Numbered from the stretch's first letter, positions 6,517 through 15,130 are shown. The stretch: DNA of 18,291 nt from Bacteroidota bacterium (GCA_030613125.1 JAUWMO010000023.1:1-18291), one strand, 5' to 3'. The notes: a model not told the origin generated them from the sequence alone. Numbers and translations: made by a program.

Positions 6517-7290
6517 ATGTTTACGAGGGAAGAGAAAAAAATTCTTTGGAAAATGAAATATTTTTCCGACCAGTCGGGGCTCATCGACAGGTACCTGAAT
6601 GAGGCTGAACGCTGGGACGATCACCTTAAAAATACCAGGAAGTTTATAATTGATTGTGTTAACAAATATAAACCCGAAACAATAGCTTTACTGGGAAGCG
6701 GCTGGTGGCTGGATGTACCCGTTGAAGAGCTGTCAGCGATATGTAAAAAGGTGTATCTGGTTGATATCATGCATCCAAAACAGATTGTTCACAAAACCCG
6801 GAAGTTCCAGAACCTGAACCTTGTTGAATATGATGTTACAGGGGGAACTGTTTTTGAGGCTTATAATATTGTAAAGCAATTCCGGAAGAACAGATATATT
6901 ACTCCTGTTACTGAAATACCATGTCCCGGTTTTCAGCATGATATCAAGGCAGACTATTATGTTTCATTGAACATGCTGAACCAGATTGATTCCCTTATTA
7001 TAGAATATCTGAAGAAATACAGAATTTACTCCGATGATGAGTTGAAAACTTTGAGAAAAAGGATACAGGAAGCCCATTTAAGATCATTACCCAAAGGCCG
7101 GTCCTGCCTGATTACCGATGTTGAGGAAATGATATTTTATAAAGACAAACAGGAAAAAGTTATTCAGTTGCTCAGTACCGAATTGCCTGAAGGTAAAAGA
7201 AAAACCTCATGGACGTGGGATTTTGACAGATCAGGCACATTCAATCCCGGAAAAACCACCCGGTTCCGGATTGTCGGGATTAAAATGTAG
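6517..7290 (+). CDS. Protein of unknown function with a methyltransferase-like fold
   Basis: I do not recognise this gene as a named family. The first 50 residues are helical and charged. LLGSGWWLDVP (58-68) and YLVDIMHP (80-87) resemble the glycine-rich loop and the acidic end of the second strand in class I S-adenosylmethionine methyltransferases, and LVEYDVTGG (102-110) fits the third strand. There is no catalytic NPPY-type motif or signal peptide. Two prominent features follow: PCPGFQHDIKADYYVSLNMLNQ (about 134-155), which could include the fourth strand, and a C-terminal WTWDFDRSGTF (about 233-243). It starts 7 bp after the plsC-like stop, so it is cotranscribed and perhaps linked to lipid modification; that link is only inferred. 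Confidence 0.55.
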   Translation: MFTREEKKILWKMKYFSDQSGLIDRYLNEAERWDDHLKNTRKFIIDCVNKYKPETIALLGSGWWLDVPVEELSAICKKVYLVDIMHPKQIVHKTRKFQNLNLVEYDVTGGTVFEAYNIVKQFRKNRYITPVTEIPCPGFQHDIKADYYVSLNMLNQIDSLIIEYLKKYRIYSDDELKTLRKRIQEAHLRSLPKGRSCLITDVEEMIFYKDKQEKVIQLLSTELPEGKRKTSWTWDFDRSGTFNPGKTTRFRIVGIKM

Positions 7291-7346
7291 AATTGAAAGT
7301 CCGGATAATTTTTTCATTTTTGTGGAAAATTTAATTGGACCTGCAG

Positions 7347-7643
7347 ATGACACATTCCTCATCAAACAAAACTGACCGGGAAAAATTTTACCAGAACAGG
7401 CAATACCATTTTACGAAATTATGGGAGGCAAAAAAAAGGAAACTTAACCGTATAGCCTGGTTACGGTTGATAACATTTGTCTTATTTGTGACTTTTGGCA
7501 TAATGGCCATCAACAGAGATTCCATCTACTATGCACTGCCATCATTTCTTTCACTGATTGCTTTTCTGTTGTTATTAAAAAGCTGGGCAAAATACTTGAT
7601 GCCTTTGACACCCGGAACAACATGCTTATGGGAGTTGTTCTGA
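7347..7643 (+). pseudogene. N-terminal membrane part of a MutS-like ATPase, broken
   Basis: From ATG 7347 the frame encodes a charged, helical start (TDREKFYQNRQYHFTKLWEAKKRK) and two hydrophobic segments (about IAWLRLITFVLFVTFGIMAI and IYYALPSFLSLIAFLLLL), then leaves sense at LKSWAKYLMPLTP. This layout matches the N terminus of the approximately 600-residue membrane-anchored MutS-like ATPases of Bacteroidota. The sequence that continues the family is in the overlapping -1 frame, where VIKKLGKILDAFDTRNNM leads into the ATPase. The central MutS core (about 250 residues) is missing, and the junction near 7575-7590 is also out of frame. I read the pair as one gene damaged by an internal deletion. 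Confidence 0.7.
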
Positions 7644-8440
7644 ATGCACTTTTACTTTGGGATATTCATTGCCTTATCTCTTTTGAGAAATGGAGAACCA
7701 AATATGGAAATGCTGTGTTTTTATGGCTCGACAGTCTGACTGAATTTGATGCCCTCTCAAGTTTGGGGACATTTGCATTCAACCATCCTGATTTTGTGTT
7801 CCCGGAAATATCTGGCTCAGCGTTGTGGGAATTCCGTTCTGTCGGACATCCATTGCTGGATCCGGCTGACAGAGTTGATAATGACCTGCTGGTCAAAAAT
7901 GAAGGAGAGATTTTTATTGTTACCGGGCCCAATATGGCAGGGAAAAGCACTTTCTTAAGGGCAGTGGGGGTAAATATTATGCTTGCACAGGCAGGCGCAC
8001 CTGTTTGCGCAAAGAAAATGGTTTTTAAACCTGTTTGCCTTTTTACAAGTATGCGTACGACTGATTCGTTGCAGCAGAATGAATCGTATTTTTTTGCTGA
8101 ATTAAAAAGGCTTAAATTATTGCTTGATAAGATTGGGGAAGAGGAGCAGGTTTTTTTCCTGCTTGACGAAATATTGAAGGGAACAAATTCAGCAGATAAA
8201 TCCAGAGGTTCAGAAGCGGTAATCTCAAAACTGGTTAAGTTAAAAGGAACAGGTCTGATTGCAACCCACGACCTGACACTCAGTGATTTGGAAAACAATT
8301 TTCCCGGCAAGGTTTTAAACAAATGTTTTGATGCGGAAATAGTTGATGATCATCTCGTTTTTAATTATAAACTGCATGATGGCGTTACTAAAAATATGAA
8401 TGCCGTTTTTCTTATGAAAAAAATGGGAATAATTGAATAG
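7622..8440 (+). CDS. MutS-like ATPase domain protein (C-terminal part of a disrupted gene)
   Basis: The 272-residue frame is the clamp-end and ATPase domain V of a MutS-family protein. Helical sequence (1-70) leads to FRSVGHPLLDP, then Walker A GPNMAGKST (102-110), the conserved TSMRTTDSLQQNESYFFAEL (about 142-161), Walker B FFLLDEILKGTN (178-189) and the D-loop/H-loop GLIATHDL (211-218). All catalytic elements are intact. The family homology continues upstream of ATG 7622 in the same frame (from about 7571), so this start is internal to the ancestral gene. It may still be translated as a soluble ATPase, but without mismatch-binding domains it could not act as a repair sensor. Type left as CDS because the domain is undamaged. 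Confidence 0.85.
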   Translation: MLMGVVLNALLLWDIHCLISFEKWRTKYGNAVFLWLDSLTEFDALSSLGTFAFNHPDFVFPEISGSALWEFRSVGHPLLDPADRVDNDLLVKNEGEIFIVTGPNMAGKSTFLRAVGVNIMLAQAGAPVCAKKMVFKPVCLFTSMRTTDSLQQNESYFFAELKRLKLLLDKIGEEEQVFFLLDEILKGTNSADKSRGSEAVISKLVKLKGTGLIATHDLTLSDLENNFPGKVLNKCFDAEIVDDHLVFNYKLHDGVTKNMNAVFLMKKMGIIE

Positions 8441-8539
8441 TGAAAAGTGAATGGTGAGTTATGATTTATTGTGAACGATGAACGACCTTCAAGAGTCCGA
8501 AGGACCTGGAAGAGTTGGGATATAAAACTAACATTTTTA

Positions 8540-8655
8540 TCATTTCGACTTTCTAAATGATTCAATACCATTATTTAAGGAGATTCCTCCCTACGGATCG
8601 GAATGACATTACCCTATTTGTCATTTCGAAGGAGCGAAGTGACTGAGAAATCTAC
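8540..8655. repeat. REP-like element and a second half-copy
   Basis: TCATTTCGA (8540-8548) pairs with TCGGAATGACA (8598-8608) as a shortened version of the 402-488 palindrome. Immediately after, TGTCATTTCGAAGGAGCGAA and GAGAAATCTAC (8619-8655) repeat the left arm of the same element without its right arm. Both look like decayed copies of one family. Confidence 0.7.
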
Positions 8656-8726
8656 ATACTATTTAATAAAAGTTAAAGTATAACTGAACCTATTTTCGAA
8701 ATCACCCATCCGGATACTTTCTAAAG

Positions 8727-8774
8727 AAATACGTATTTAAATATGCATTATAATACGTATTATAATACGTATTA
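8727..8774. promoter_or_regulatory. Array of 12-bp palindromes (possible operator or structured site)
   Basis: Contains AAATACGTATTT (8727-8738) and two directly abutting copies of TAATACGTATTA (8751-8762 and 8763-8774); each 12-mer is a perfect palindrome. Between them is a fourth, degenerate centre, ATGCAT (8743-8748). The centres lie at 8732.5, 8745.5, 8756.5 and 8768.5, i.e. about one helical turn apart. Such phasing is typical of sites bound side by side by a dimeric protein, but the array is 450 bp from parE and may equally be an AT-rich repeat. Confidence 0.5.
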
Positions 8775-9181
8775 AAAATAACATAATAGACTAAAACATA
8801 ATCTGTTAAAAAATAATAATAACATAATTCAGGTAATTTATATGCAATTCTGGAATATTCATACAAATTTTCCGCTCTTTCATTTGAAAAATATTAACAG
8901 GTATAAATGCGGGTATTCATATAAGATAAATATTTGTTGAAAAATAGATGAGACAGTGATTTTTACGATACTCCTTTAATGATACAGGTTTGCGGCAGAT
9001 TACTATTGATAATTGAATTAAATAAAATTATTAACAATTGCGGTGATATTTGAGAAAACAAAATCTAAGTATCTGGCAGACAGGGAGTAAACCTCAGGAT
9101 GATTAAGTTTTCAGATGGTTTTGGTTGATAAGTAAAAATCCATTGTTGAAAAACAATTTTACCGCACATACTGTATTTATC

Positions 9182-9189
9182 TATATTTG
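9182..9189 (+). promoter_or_regulatory. Candidate -7 box of the parE promoter
   Basis: TATATTTG matches the Bacteroidota -7 consensus TAnnTTTG and sits 33 bp before the parE ATG, which leaves a leader of about 25 nt. A good -33 TTTG is not obvious; only a TTTTA stretch lies near the expected place. Confidence 0.4.
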
Positions 9190-9222
9190 CAAAAATTTGA
9201 ACCGGAGAAAGAAGGGTAAATA

Positions 9223-11061
9223 ATGACAGCAAATTATTCAGAAGAAACGATAAAAACTCTTGACTGGAGGGAGCATATCAGGAAACGTCCTGGAATGTAT
9301 ATCGGGAAACTCGGTGATGGATCTTCACAGGATGACGGTATTTACGTATTACTGAAGGAGGTTTTTGATAATTCGCTTGATGAATTTATGATGGGTTTTG
9401 GGAAATCTATTGATGTAAGTATTCATGATAAAGAAGTGAAGGTAAGGGACTTTGGAAGAGGCATTCCTTTGGGTAAAGTGGTTGATGTTACATCAAAAAT
9501 GAATACCGGTGCTAAATATGATTCCAAGGTATTTAAAAAATCAGTGGGATTGAACGGTGTTGGGATTAAAGCTGTTAATGCCCTCTCAGAAAGCTTTACA
9601 ATAAAGTCGATAAGAGATGGACAAATAAAAACTGCTGAATTTTCAAAGGGAAAACTGACAAATGAAAAAGATCCGGAAACTACTGACATGAAAAATGGCG
9701 TTCAGGTGACTTTCTCACCTGATAGTAAGATGTTCGGGAATTACCATTATATTTCCGATTATGTTGAGACCATGCTCAGAAATTACGTTTTCCTGAACTC
9801 CGGCCTGACCATTAATTTCAATGGGAATAAATATTTTTCGAAAAACGGACTTCTTGATCTTTTAAATGAGAATATGAGTCAGCCCGGACTCTATAATACT
9901 GTGCATTTAAAGAATGGTGATATTGAACTGGCCTTTACACACGGGAACCAATACGGAGAGGAATATTACACTTTTGTAAATGGGCAACATACTACCCAGG
10001 GAGGTACTCACCTGCTGGCATTCAGGGAAGCTCTGGTAAAAACAGTCCGTGAGTTTTATAAGAAAGATTTTGACGCTGCCGATATCCGTGCTTCTATTAT
10101 TGCCGCATTCAATATAAAAATTGAGGAGCCTATATTTGAATCCCAGACCAAAACTAAACTGGGATCCAAAGATATGTCCCCGGGTGGGCCTTCAGTAAGG
10201 AATTTTATAATGGATTTTGTAAAGAAAGCTATTGACGATTATTTGCATAAGAATTCAGAAACAGCTGAGATCCTTCTGAGAAGAATACAGGAATCAGAAA
10301 AAGAACGTAAAGCAATTTCAGGTATCAGGAAAATGGCCCGTGAAAGGGCTAAAAAAGTCAGCTTGCATAATAAGAAATTAAGAGATTGCAGGATCCATTA
10401 TAACACAAAAGATGACAGGAGACTGGGGACCACCATTTTTATTACTGAAGGCGATTCGGCTAGTGGATCAATTACAAAATCACGAAATGTGGAGACTCAA
10501 GCTGTGTTTAGCCTGAAGGGGAAACCTTTGAACACTTATGGCCTCTCGAAAAAGATCGTTTATGAGAATGAAGAGTTCAATTTGTTACAGTCTGCTTTGA
10601 ATATTGAGGACGGATTAGAGAACCTTAGGTACAATAATGTTGTTATTGCCACTGATGCTGATGTTGACGGAATGCATATCCGCCTGCTGTTGATAACGTT
10701 TTTTCTTCAGTTTTTTCCCGATCTGGTAAAACAGGGACATCTTTATATATTACAGACTCCTTTGTTCCGTGTCAGGAATAAGAAGAAGACCACCTATTGT
10801 TATACAGAAGAGGAGAAGAAGAAAGCCAGAAATAAACTTGGACCTAATCCTGAAATTACACGATTTAAAGGGTTGGGAGAGATCTCGCCTGATGAGTTTA
10901 AGCATTTCATTGGTAAAGAAATAAGACTGGAACCCGTTCACTTAAGAAAGGGAGATGCAGTTGCAGAATTTTTGAATTTTTATATGGGTAAAAACACTCC
11001 TGAACGACAAGATTTTATAATCCAGAACCTGAAAGTTGAAGAAGATCTTGTTGAAATCTGA
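9223..11061 (+). CDS. parE: DNA topoisomerase IV subunit B
   Basis: ATPase subunit of the type IIA enzyme that decatenates sister chromosomes. GHKL ATPase motifs: KEVFDNSLDE (45-54, with the catalytic glutamate), DFGRGIP (76-82) and GLNGVGIKAVNAL (109-121). The transducer domain follows, then the TOPRIM motif TEGDSASG (408-415) and metal-binding DADVDG (478-483). At 612 residues it is the compact B subunit without the long insertion of some GyrB proteins, and it is followed directly by an A subunit. Pairing with a ParC-type subunit is the reason for choosing ParE over GyrB. The C-terminal tail ends in an acidic EEDLVEI. Start ATG 9223 is preceded by no strong ribosome site. Confidence 0.93.
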   Translation: MTANYSEETIKTLDWREHIRKRPGMYIGKLGDGSSQDDGIYVLLKEVFDNSLDEFMMGFGKSIDVSIHDKEVKVRDFGRGIPLGKVVDVTSKMNTGAKYDSKVFKKSVGLNGVGIKAVNALSESFTIKSIRDGQIKTAEFSKGKLTNEKDPETTDMKNGVQVTFSPDSKMFGNYHYISDYVETMLRNYVFLNSGLTINFNGNKYFSKNGLLDLLNENMSQPGLYNTVHLKNGDIELAFTHGNQYGEEYYTFVNGQHTTQGGTHLLAFREALVKTVREFYKKDFDAADIRASIIAAFNIKIEEPIFESQTKTKLGSKDMSPGGPSVRNFIMDFVKKAIDDYLHKNSETAEILLRRIQESEKERKAISGIRKMARERAKKVSLHNKKLRDCRIHYNTKDDRRLGTTIFITEGDSASGSITKSRNVETQAVFSLKGKPLNTYGLSKKIVYENEEFNLLQSALNIEDGLENLRYNNVVIATDADVDGMHIRLLLITFFLQFFPDLVKQGHLYILQTPLFRVRNKKKTTYCYTEEEKKKARNKLGPNPEITRFKGLGEISPDEFKHFIGKEIRLEPVHLRKGDAVAEFLNFYMGKNTPERQDFIIQNLKVEEDLVEI

Positions 11062-11111
11062 TAAGGATAGATATTTCTGATTGAAATATTGAATTAACCA
11101 CAAATATTTGC

Positions 11112-13754
11112 ATGGAGGAGCTTGAATTCCGGGAAGCGGAAAAAAACGGAAAACTTAAGAATTCCGGTGAAAGCACTGGGGGAACAGGTACAGAAGATCT
11201 TTTTAAAGTTGCCCATCTTTCGGGCATGTATAAAGATTGGTTTCTGGATTATGCATCATACGTGATTCTGGAACGGGCAATTCCGAATATATATGATGGT
11301 TTAAAACCTGTTCAGAGAAGGATCCTTTATGCAATGAGGCGGCTCGAGGATGGCAGATATAACAAAGTAGCCAATATTATAGGAAACACCATGCAGTTCC
11401 ATCCCCATGGTGATGCTTCAATAGGGGATGCTCTTATTCAGCTGGGACAAAAAGGATTTCTTATTGATACTCAGGGTAACTGGGGAAATATTCCTACAGG
11501 TGACAATGCTGCAGCACCCCGATATATTGAAGCAAGATTATCTAAATTTGCCCAGGAGGTGGTTTTTAATCCAAAAACCACTAAGTGGAAGCTATCCTAT
11601 GATGGCAGAAATAAGGAACCTTTAACTCTTCCGGTTAAATTCCCGTTGTTGCTGGCACTGGGAGCGGAAGGTATTGCAGTTGGCCTTGCCTCAAAAATCC
11701 TGCCCCATAATTTCAATGAACTGATTGATGCATCTATACTTTATCTGAATGGGAAGATGTTTGAGATTTATCCCGATTTCCCTGCCGGTGGACTTGCTGA
11801 TTTCTCAAAATATAATGACGGGATTAGAGGCGGAGTAGTAAAAGTGAGGTCACGTATAAAAAGAATTGATAAAAAAACACTTGTAATTACTGAAATTCCT
11901 TATGGGAAAACTACCGGCGGACTGATTGAGACAATACTTAAAGCAAATGACAAAGGGAAGATAAAAATCAGAAAGATTGATGACAATACAGCAGAATCAG
12001 TTGAAATCCTTATTACTCTTGCAACGGGGGTTTCACCTGATAAAACTATCGACGGTTTATATGCGTTTACCGATTGTGAGTTATCTATATCTCCCAATGC
12101 CTGTGTGATCAGGAATGAAAAACCGGTTTTTCCGGGTATGAGTGAACTGCTAAAAACCTCTGCAGATCACACGCTTAACCTTTTAAAACTTGAACTGGAA
12201 ATTAAACTAAGGGAGTTACAGGAAGGCTGGCATCTGGCTTCACTTGAGAGAATTTTTATTGAAAATAAGATATATAGAGATATTGAAGAATGTGAGACTT
12301 GGGAATCGGTAATCAAGACCATCGATAAAGGATTGGATCCTTATAAAAATAAGCTCCTAAGAGAGGTAACCCGTGAAGATATCATTCATCTGACTGAGAT
12401 CAGGATAAAACGGATCTCAAAATATGATGTAAAAAAGGCCGGGGAAAATATTAAAGGTCTCGAAGAAGAAATGAAAGAGGTGGAGAATCATCTGGCCAAT
12501 ATTGTTGATTATACAATAAACTACTTCCGCCAGATCAAGAAGAAATATGGTAAAGGTTTTGAGAGGAAGACAGAAATTCGTAGTTTTGATACGATTGTTG
12601 CTACCAAGGTAGTAGTAGCCAACGCTAAATTATTCGTTGACAGAAAAGAAGGATTTATAGGGACCGGCCTCAAAAAAGATGAATTCGTTTGTGAGTGTTC
12701 AGATATTGACGACATCATTATTGTAAGAAAAGACGGAAAATATGTTGTAGCCCGGATATCTGATAAAGCATTTGTAGGAAAAAATATTATTCATGCGGCT
12801 GTTTTTAAAAGGAACGATACCCGAACAATATATAATATCATTTACCAGGATGGCAGAACTGGAAAAATTCTGGTAAAACGGGCTGCAATAACCGGGGTAA
12901 CCCGGGATAAAGAATACGATCTGACCAGAGGAAAGCAGGGATCAAAAATTCTGTATTTCAGTGCCAATCCCAACGGAGAGGCTGAGATAATTAAGGTCTT
13001 CTTAAAACCAAAACCAAGACTTAAAAATTTGGTAATTGAATATGATTTTGGAGAACTGGCAATAAAAGGACGGTTTTCAGTTGGAAATATTCTTACTAAA
13101 TATGCAGTTCATAAAATTAACCTTAAAGAAAAAGGTGTTTCTACATTAGGGGGAAGGAAGATATGGTTTGATGAAGATGTTTGCCGGCTGAATGTTGATG
13201 GAAGAGGCAAATTCCTTGGTGAATTCGGAGGAGATGATAAGATATTGATTATTACCAAGCGGGGGACTTTCCGAACTTCTAATTTTGATCTGTCAAACCA
13301 TTTTGAGGACGGCATTCTGATCATTGATAAGTTTGTTGAACATAAGGTCTTTTCTGTCATTTATTTTGACGGAATGAAAAATTATTATTACTTAAAACGA
13401 TTTGTAATTGACTCGTCTGAAAAAGAACAAATTTTCATCAATGAGCATCCCGATTCTAAGTTAGTGAGTATAACTGAAGTAGAATACCCAAGGTTCGAAA
13501 TCAGCTTCGGTGGGAAAAATAAAGACCGTAAAAGTGAAATAGTTGAAGTGGCCGGGTTTATAGGTGTGAAAAATTTTAAGGCCAAAGGCAAAAGACTTTC
13601 AAATTACCAGGTTTCAAATATTGAGGAGATGGAACCTGTTGTAAAAAAAGAGGGAGTTAAAGAAGAAATTGAAGAGACTCCTTCTGAACTTGAACCAGGA
13701 CAAGAAGTAATATTTGATACGGAAGATTCCTCTCAAATGAAATTGGACTTATAA
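11112..13754 (+). CDS. parC: DNA topoisomerase IV subunit A
   Basis: Breakage-reunion subunit of topoisomerase IV. After a charged, unstructured 35-residue start comes MYKDWFLDYASYVILERAIP, then the winged-helix region with HPHGDASIGDAL (97-108) and the active-site tyrosine Y138 preceded by R137 (AAPRYIEARL). The tower and coiled-coil domains occupy about 170-480. The C-terminal part (about 510-850) is long, with beta-rich repeats like the pinwheel of ParC/GyrA, and the end is acidic. The quinolone-pocket position equal to GyrA Ser83 is A102 and the Asp87 position is D106, as remembered for Bacteroidota ParC. At 880 residues it is of usual size for this phylum. It begins 50 bp after parE. Confidence 0.93.
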   Translation: MEELEFREAEKNGKLKNSGESTGGTGTEDLFKVAHLSGMYKDWFLDYASYVILERAIPNIYDGLKPVQRRILYAMRRLEDGRYNKVANIIGNTMQFHPHGDASIGDALIQLGQKGFLIDTQGNWGNIPTGDNAAAPRYIEARLSKFAQEVVFNPKTTKWKLSYDGRNKEPLTLPVKFPLLLALGAEGIAVGLASKILPHNFNELIDASILYLNGKMFEIYPDFPAGGLADFSKYNDGIRGGVVKVRSRIKRIDKKTLVITEIPYGKTTGGLIETILKANDKGKIKIRKIDDNTAESVEILITLATGVSPDKTIDGLYAFTDCELSISPNACVIRNEKPVFPGMSELLKTSADHTLNLLKLELEIKLRELQEGWHLASLERIFIENKIYRDIEECETWESVIKTIDKGLDPYKNKLLREVTREDIIHLTEIRIKRISKYDVKKAGENIKGLEEEMKEVENHLANIVDYTINYFRQIKKKYGKGFERKTEIRSFDTIVATKVVVANAKLFVDRKEGFIGTGLKKDEFVCECSDIDDIIIVRKDGKYVVARISDKAFVGKNIIHAAVFKRNDTRTIYNIIYQDGRTGKILVKRAAITGVTRDKEYDLTRGKQGSKILYFSANPNGEAEIIKVFLKPKPRLKNLVIEYDFGELAIKGRFSVGNILTKYAVHKINLKEKGVSTLGGRKIWFDEDVCRLNVDGRGKFLGEFGGDDKILIITKRGTFRTSNFDLSNHFEDGILIIDKFVEHKVFSVIYFDGMKNYYYLKRFVIDSSEKEQIFINEHPDSKLVSITEVEYPRFEISFGGKNKDRKSEIVEVAGFIGVKNFKAKGKRLSNYQVSNIEEMEPVVKKEGVKEEIEETPSELEPGQEVIFDTEDSSQMKLDL

Positions 13755-13764
13755 TTTATCAGCC

Positions 13765-14268
13765 TTGAAAATTTTTTTAATTGGATTTATGGGTTCTGGC
13801 AAGACCAGATTAGGGAAAAAGCTCGCAGAAAGAATGAACCTGGATTTTTTTGACCTTGATGGGGAAATTGAAAGAAGAAAAAACCTTAAAATAAGCCAGA
13901 TATTCCTTGAAAAAGGGGAGACCGGGTTTCGTGAAATTGAGAAAAAAACACTCCATCATATTATAGAGGAGAATGATGCTTTTGTTTTGGCCTGTGGAGG
14001 AGGAACACCATGTTTTAGTAATAATATGGAGCAGATGAATTCAGCAGGTAAAACACTTTATCTTGATGTCTCCGAAGAAACTCTGGTGAACCGGCTGTTA
14101 AACAGCAAGATAAAACGTCCATTAATTGCAGGAATGAATTATGGAGATCTGAAAAACTACGTCAGGGAAAAACTTCTTGAGAGAAAGCCTTATTACTCTA
14201 AAGCTAAAATATGGGTCAATCCTTTGGAAACAAGTTTTGATACAATTGTAAAATCACTACTTTACTGA
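13765..14268 (+). CDS. aroK: Shikimate kinase
   Basis: Phosphorylates shikimate at the 3-hydroxyl in the chorismate pathway. The 167-residue protein has Walker A GFMGSGKT (7-14), the shikimate-binding DLDGEIE (30-36), GETGFREIE (51-59) with the substrate arginine, and CGGGTP (77-82); the lid arginine is in KIKRPL. It uses a TTG start at 13765; the only nearby ATG would cut into the P-loop, so TTG is required. It begins 10 bp after the parC stop, so the three genes form one operon. Its stop overlaps the convergent yhhQ stop by 7 bp, leaving no room for a terminator between them. Confidence 0.95.
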   Translation: MKIFLIGFMGSGKTRLGKKLAERMNLDFFDLDGEIERRKNLKISQIFLEKGETGFREIEKKTLHHIIEENDAFVLACGGGTPCFSNNMEQMNSAGKTLYLDVSEETLVNRLLNSKIKRPLIAGMNYGDLKNYVREKLLERKPYYSKAKIWVNPLETSFDTIVKSLLY

Positions 14269-15047
14269 TGAAATTCCTTTTTTCTGAATTCTTTTCCCGG
14301 GTCAAGTTGCAGATATTGACTTAAATATTTGACTCCAATGTAAAAAGGGATTGTATCTAATAAAGCTGAAACCATCTTATAAGCATAATTAGACAATATT
14401 AATATCATTAAACCGTGAAATACAGTTTCACCAGGTTGTATCGGGATGGCATCTTTGGCATAAAAATATGTTATGGTTACAACCGATATTGAATCTACCA
14501 TTTGACTTGTAAGAGTGGAGCCGTTGTTTCTTAACCAAAGCATCTTTCCTTTTGTGATTTGACGTATCAGGTGAAAAAGATGTACGTCAACAAATTGAGC
14601 AGTAAGATATGCGATCATAGAAGCAATGGTAGCTCCAAAAGTCCACTTCCTTATCTGGAAAAAGGTCCTCGAAGGATCAGTTAGAGCTGGTAAGCCATCA
14701 TCCATCAGGTCAGGATGCGGAGGTAATGCCCCGCCTAACCAGAGAATGAAAAGGACCCATATATTCAGCAATAAACCGACCCAAACCACAGTATTAGCTC
14801 TTCTCTTTCCATACAATTCACTTATAAAATCGGTACATAGAAATGTTATGGGATACGGAAGAACACCTACAAATACTATAAACGGAATCTGTTTGCCGGC
14901 CAGTGTGAATGATAAATCAATTTGCCTGGAAATACCAAGCACGTTCAGAATGGCCAGAGTGCCTAAAAACAATCCGGCCAGAATTAGAAAAACAACTTCC
15001 CGTCTGCGACTAATGTTATTGCCTGCATGATCTCCAAAATCAAACAT
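14262..15047 (-). CDS. yhhQ: Queuosine precursor transporter (YhhQ/VUT family)
   Basis: Membrane protein of the VUT family (DUF165), which imports queuosine precursors such as preQ0/preQ1 for tRNA wobble modification. About six hydrophobic segments are visible. Diagnostic pieces include FLCTDFISELYGKRRAN (family motif TDxxxEhYGKxxA) and the segment AQFVDVHLFHLIRQ leading to LWLRNNGSTLTSQMVDS. At 261 residues it is slightly longer than enterobacterial YhhQ, with a polar N-terminal extension (MFDFGDHAGNNISRRRE). It is the only minus-strand gene in this half, convergent with aroK and divergent from the gene at 15131. No queuosine enzyme lies nearby, so the substrate is inferred from the family. 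Confidence 0.88.
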   Translation of the reverse strand: MFDFGDHAGNNISRRREVVFLILAGLFLGTLAILNVLGISRQIDLSFTLAGKQIPFIVFVGVLPYPITFLCTDFISELYGKRRANTVVWVGLLLNIWVLFILWLGGALPPHPDLMDDGLPALTDPSRTFFQIRKWTFGATIASMIAYLTAQFVDVHLFHLIRQITKGKMLWLRNNGSTLTSQMVDSISVVTITYFYAKDAIPIQPGETVFHGLMILILSNYAYKMVSALLDTIPFYIGVKYLSQYLQLDPGKEFRKKEFHQ

Positions 15048-15100
15048 GCTGATAAATATAAAGAATATGTTAGAATTTACATTTATTTAGCCAAAATAGA

Positions 15101-15108
15101 TAATTTTG
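15101..15108 (+). promoter_or_regulatory. Candidate -7 box upstream of the 15131 gene
   Basis: TAATTTTG fits TAnnTTTG. Transcription would start around 15115, leaving a short leader of roughly 16 nt before ATG 15131. No matching -33 box is clear. Confidence 0.35.
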
Positions 15109-15130
15109 CTTTACTCTCTGAAATTATGGT

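Larger units (their letters stand above)
8441..9222. other. 780-bp intergenic region upstream of parE
   Basis: No credible gene is visible. Its first third holds degenerate direct repeats (GTGAA/GATGAA-type units, a GTCCGAAGGAC hairpin) and two REP-like half elements. The middle has an AT-rich palindrome array (8727-8774). The last 60 bp hold a candidate parE promoter. The rest, about 8780-9150, is AT-rich with no structure I can support. Confidence 0.6.

Noticed and set aside
7571..7600. Programmed -1 frameshift site in the MutS-like gene
   Set aside because: The sequence TTATTAAAAAGC has no X XXY YYZ heptamer, and a whole central domain is missing, so deletion explains it better.
7666..8322. 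218-codon minus-strand frame opposite the ATPase
   Set aside because: It is the antisense shadow of a strongly conserved ATPase domain.
8441..9222. Small RNA gene or riboswitch in the long parE upstream region
   Set aside because: Apart from repeats and the palindrome array I could not find a stable conserved-looking fold followed by a T-run.
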